NCBI GenBank assembly: GCA_035550315.1
Contig: DASZPL010000092.1
Span: 1-17,637, forward strand
Origin: DASZPL01 sp035550315
GTDB lineage: Bacteria; Actinomycetota; Actinomycetes; JAFAQI01
Direction of reading: 5' to 3'
Length of the DNA stretch: 17,637 nucleotides
The notes beneath the pieces are model-generated. The model did no database searches. It was not told where the DNA came from and worked only from the letters and a program-made list of their open reading frames with translations. Positions 15,137 through 17,637 of this stretch are shown here, piece by piece. Position numbers and translations under genes: made by a program. The first letter of the stretch is position 1; each line of letters begins with the position of its first letter.

Positions 15137-16216
15137 TCAGCCCTGATAGAAGGCGCGGTTGCTTTCGACGCTCGCCCGGACATCGGGCGGCAGGTCGGTC
15201 CGGCGCAACAAGTACTCGACGAGTTCCGCGCCGCGCGCGCGGGCGTCGACATACCAGGCGACGATCGACGCCTCGTAGGCGATCCGCCAGTCGTAAACAT
15301 CGGTGTGAACGAACAGTCGATCGGCCGACGGCTCCACCGTCGACGCAGCCGGCCGGACGCCGCAGTGCCGGAACGCGAGTTCGCACACCTCCCAGGCGAG
15401 CTGCCACTGCTCGGTACGTCGATAGTGCTCGGCCAATGTGGCGAGCGGCTCGGCCCGCCAGGCCCGCGCCGACCACGCCGACCACAGCGCGCCGCAGCCT
15501 TCGTCGGTCCGGCCGGACAGCAGCAAGCAAACGCCGAGGCGCCAGCGCGAGTACCAGACCTCCTCGTCCCAGCCGCCGAGGCTGATCCGCGTGCGGTACC
15601 AGTCGATCGCTTCGCCGTACTGCGCGAGGTCGTCGTGCGTCCGGCCGAGATAGAACGCGCTGCGCGGGTCGTGCGTCTCGGCCCAGTCCGCGTTCAGCAT
15701 CTCGAGGTCGCGGATGAACTTCACGGTGCGGCTCGCGCCGTCGTTGTGCGACTCGATCCACCACGCGGTCGACCGGTGTTCGACCGCCGGCGCATCGGCC
15801 GTCAGGAACTCGTGCGTCCGGCCCACCCACCGCCACGGCACGCCGGATCGAAGCAGCCGGGGCTTCCAGGCGATCAGGTCGCCGTGCCGCTCCTGCACGT
15901 GGACGACGTCACCCGCACCGGACTCGAGCTTGCCGCCGAGGGTCTCGTCGGCGTCGAGCAGCAACATCCAGTCGGAATGCGCTTGCGCGGCGTCGAGGGC
16001 GGCTTGCCGAGACGGGCCGAATCCGCGCCACTCGACGTGAACGACCTCACCCGGGCAGCTGAACAAGGTCGGGATCAGCTCGGGCGTGCCGTCGGTGCTG
16101 CCCGTGTCGACAATCGTGTAACGGTCGATCTGGCCGGCAACCGACGCGGCCAGCCTGGGTAGCGTCGCCGTTTCGTCCTTGACGATCATCACGAGGCCGA
16201 TGGTGGGCGTCGGCAT
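15137..16216 (-). CDS. Family 2 glycosyltransferase with TPR-like C-terminal domain
   Basis: This 359-residue protein has a GT-A fold N-terminus: IGLVMIVKDE (6-15), IVDTGSTDGT (35-44), and LLLDADETL with the metal-binding DAD at 88-90. GWxGRxHE-type residues (WRWVGRTHE) follow. The C-terminal half is helical, with TPR-like pieces such as SAFYLGRTHDDLAQYGEAIDW. Proteins of this shape transfer sugar from a nucleotide donor, often in surface glycan or glycopeptide assembly. The acceptor is unknown. There is no signal peptide or membrane segment, so it should be cytoplasmic. It starts 11 nt after the TPR lipoprotein gene, with AGGGG as ribosome binding site, and sits before the TMEM175-like gene in one likely operon. 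Confidence 0.9.
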   Translation of the reverse strand: MPTPTIGLVMIVKDETATLPRLAASVAGQIDRYTIVDTGSTDGTPELIPTLFSCPGEVVHVEWRGFGPSRQAALDAAQAHSDWMLLLDADETLGGKLESGAGDVVHVQERHGDLIAWKPRLLRSGVPWRWVGRTHEFLTADAPAVEHRSTAWWIESHNDGASRTVKFIRDLEMLNADWAETHDPRSAFYLGRTHDDLAQYGEAIDWYRTRISLGGWDEEVWYSRWRLGVCLLLSGRTDEGCGALWSAWSARAWRAEPLATLAEHYRRTEQWQLAWEVCELAFRHCGVRPAASTVEPSADRLFVHTDVYDWRIAYEASIVAWYVDARARGAELVEYLLRRTDLPPDVRASVESNRAFYQG

Positions 16217-16227
16217 CGGTCGCGCCC

Positions 16228-16848
16228 CTATGACGGGCTGGCCGTCGGTGACGGGTTCGCCGCGGCGATCTTACTCGGGTCGATCTTGGCCTGCGCGCTG
16301 ACCGACTTCGGGATGCGGCCGGCGAGCGACGGGTCGAGCCGGACCGCGTCGGTCAGGTCGCGCGCGGCCGCCTTCAGCTGTCCGGCCTGCGCCTCGAGCA
16401 GCCCGAGGTTGAGGGCGGCGTCCGAGGCAGACGGCTGGAGCCGCCGCACCTTCTGGTAGACGGTGATCGCCAGCGACGGGTCGCTAGAGCTGTAGATCGT
16501 GGCCTCGTTGTACAACGCTGGGACGAAGTTGGGATTGGCGGTCAGCGCGGCGCCGTAGTCCGCCAGCGCCGCCTGGGTGTTGTTCGCCTGCTGTTCGATC
16601 ACGCCAAGGTCGAAATGCGCGTAGACGTTGCTCGGGTCGGCCGCGAGCACCTTCTCGAACAGTTCGCGAGCAACCGTTTGGTTGCCGGCGTGCTCGGCTT
16701 GCAGCCCCGCCGCGAGGTTGCTCGCCGGCGTACCGCCGCCGCCCTCGCTCGAGCCCCCGCCACAGCCGGCGGCCAGCGGCGCGACGGCAATCGCCACCGC
16801 TATCCCGATGGCCGGCCGGCGCAAGGCACCGGCAAGCTGAACGGACAT
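16228..16848 (-). CDS. TPR-repeat lipoprotein
   Basis: This 206-residue exported protein has a type II signal peptide (RRPAIGIAVAIAVAPLAAGC, lipidated Cys29), a Gly/Ser-rich spacer to about residue 40, then tetratricopeptide repeats: VARELFEKVLAADPSNVYAHFDLGVIE (in pieces around 58-85), AALADYGAALTANPNFVPALY, and two more to about 180. The tail is Pro/Ser/Thr-rich. TPR scaffolds bind other proteins, so it may organise envelope components outside the membrane. I chose ATG at 16848 because it gives the signal peptide directly after a GGGGGG ribosome binding site. The longer frame runs into the divergent promoter region. It leads the cluster with the glycosyltransferase. Confidence 0.9.
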   Translation of the reverse strand: MSVQLAGALRRPAIGIAVAIAVAPLAAGCGGGSSEGGGGTPASNLAAGLQAEHAGNQTVARELFEKVLAADPSNVYAHFDLGVIEQQANNTQAALADYGAALTANPNFVPALYNEATIYSSSDPSLAITVYQKVRRLQPSASDAALNLGLLEAQAGQLKAAARDLTDAVRLDPSLAGRIPKSVSAQAKIDPSKIAAANPSPTASPS

Positions 16849-16871
16849 CCCCGCCCCCCTGATCGCACAAC

Positions 16872-16885
16872 TACTTGCGCAAGTA
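16872..16885. promoter_or_regulatory. Perfect 14-bp palindrome in divergent promoter region
   Basis: TACTTGCGCAAGTA is a perfect inverted repeat 24 nt upstream of the TPR lipoprotein start and about 105 nt upstream of the collagen-like gene. Its size and place suit a dimeric repressor or activator site acting on the lipoprotein gene, on the divergent gene, or on both. No regulator gene is adjacent. Confidence 0.45.
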
Positions 16886-16990
16886 TGCCTGCGCACCGCG
16901 TCCCGAATGCCGGAATCTGTGCTTTGATGATCCGCACTCGGCCGATGCTCTGTGCGGTCTTTTGGGGGGAAATTGGCAAGGTCTGCATCC

Positions 16991-17637
16991 GTGCGTTCGC
17001 AGCGTAGTCGACGCCGCGAGCAGTTGACGGGTGCCGCCACGGTTGCGATGGCCGTCACCAACATCGTTGGGCCGTGGCTGCCGACCGCAAGCGCGGCGAT
17101 CCCGGCCCACGACGGCAAGATCTACGCCTGCTACAACGTGCACACCGGCCATGTCCGGTTGTTGAAGCACCCCCACCACCCGTGCCGTCCGCACGAGCGC
17201 AAGATCGCCTGGCAGGTCACCGGCACGGCAGGTACGCCGGGACCGCAGGGCGCACCGGGGTCGCAAGGCGCGCCCGGGCCGCAAGGCGCGCCCGGCGCCA
17301 CGGGCCAGCCAGGAGCGACCGGAGCGCCTGGCGTCAGTGAGCTAGGGCCGCGTGGTCCGATCGGCCCGACCGGAGCGACGGGCGCCACTGGCGCTACCGG
17401 AGCGCAGGGGGCGACCGGTCCACAGGGGGCCACCGGACCGGTCGGCCCGACGGGGGCCGCCGGACCGGTCGGTATGACGGGCGCGACCGGCAACACCGGA
17501 CCGACCGGGGCGACCGGCGGCACGGGCGCCACCGGAGCGACCGGAGCCACCGGACCAGTCGGAATGACCGGCGCCACCGGCCCGACCGGCCCGACGGGCG
17601 CTACTGGAGCCACCGGGGCTACCGGCACCAACGGCAC
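16991..17637 (+). CDS. Exported collagen-like Gly-X-Y repeat protein (partial, runs off the right edge)
   Basis: At least 215 residues are in the window. An Arg-rich start and hydrophobic stretch (AATVAMAVTNIVGPWLP), ending in TASA, look like a Sec signal peptide. A short domain follows with IYACYN, then a basic His/Cys/Pro segment and IAWQVTG. This resembles the IYACVN...LSWN segment often found before collagen-like tracts in actinobacterial surface proteins. From 17222 onward it is uninterrupted Gly-X-Y except around VSELGPRG, rich in GATGATG and GPTGPTG triplets. Many triplets have Thr at Y, a possible glycosylation site. I chose GTG at 16991 (AAGG 9 nt upstream); TTG at 16973 after GGGGGG is the alternative. 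The gene is divergent from the TPR lipoprotein cluster. Confidence 0.85.
   Translation, partial: MRSQRSRRREQLTGAATVAMAVTNIVGPWLPTASAAIPAHDGKIYACYNVHTGHVRLLKHPHHPCRPHERKIAWQVTGTAGTPGPQGAPGSQGAPGPQGAPGATGQPGATGAPGVSELGPRGPIGPTGATGATGATGAQGATGPQGATGPVGPTGAAGPVGMTGATGNTGPTGATGGTGATGATGATGPVGMTGATGPTGPTGATGATGATGTNG
17222..17637 (+). repeat. Collagen-like 9-nt (Gly-X-Y) repeat tract
   Basis: A 9-nt coding periodicity continues to the end of the window, first as GPQGAP-type triplets, then mostly GAT, GPT, GPV and GMT. The near-identical units make the tract prone to length change and to assembly error. Confidence 0.9.

Noticed and set aside
17131..17637. 168-codon minus-strand frame with PV/AP repeats
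   Set aside because: It is the antisense reading of the collagen-like Gly-X-Y tract.
17222..17637. Repeat tract considered as a CRISPR array
   Set aside because: The 9-nt coding periodicity and continuous Gly-X-Y translation explain it fully. There are no constant repeats with unique spacers.

Overview
The window is high-GC DNA (about 70% in the gene bodies I counted) with many GTG starts, four-base start/stop overlaps, Sec lipoproteins and WapA-like rather than PAAR-linked Rhs architecture. This points to an actinomycete (Actinomycetota). I cannot name the genus from sequence alone.

Region 1 (1-8265, all minus strand) is a polymorphic-toxin locus. A 2,101-residue exported DNRLRE/RHS-repeat protein ends in a 121-residue variable tip. 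It is followed, with gaps of 10-71 nt, by a lipoprotein, a two-helix membrane protein, an N-terminally truncated paralogue of the lipoprotein, a protein with a His5/CxxC tail and another two-helix membrane protein. From the tip leftward the DNA drops to about 50-56% GC by my hand counts, against about 70% in the RHS core. This is the usual signature of a swappable toxin-tip/immunity cassette. The tip and the downstream proteins match no family I recognise, and they are the best candidates here for something undescribed.

Region 2 (8266-14459) is one end of an integrative mobile element. It holds a small conserved-looking ORF (minus), a DUF433/DUF5615 toxin-antitoxin-like pair, a MobF (TrwC-type) relaxase-helicase, an excisionase and a tyrosine integrase. 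The last 20 integrase codons run antisense through the 3' part of a tRNA-Lys(UUU) gene, which marks that tRNA as the integration site. No T4SS, coupling protein or replication gene is visible. The matching second att site is not in the window, so the left boundary is unknown, and the toxin locus may or may not be cargo.

Region 3 (14460-17637) looks like chromosomal backbone. A minus-strand cluster encodes a TPR lipoprotein, a family-2 glycosyltransferase with a helical-repeat C-terminus and a TMEM175-type membrane protein. Across a short regulatory gap with a perfect 14-bp palindrome lies a divergent, exported collagen-like Gly-X-Y protein that runs off the right edge.
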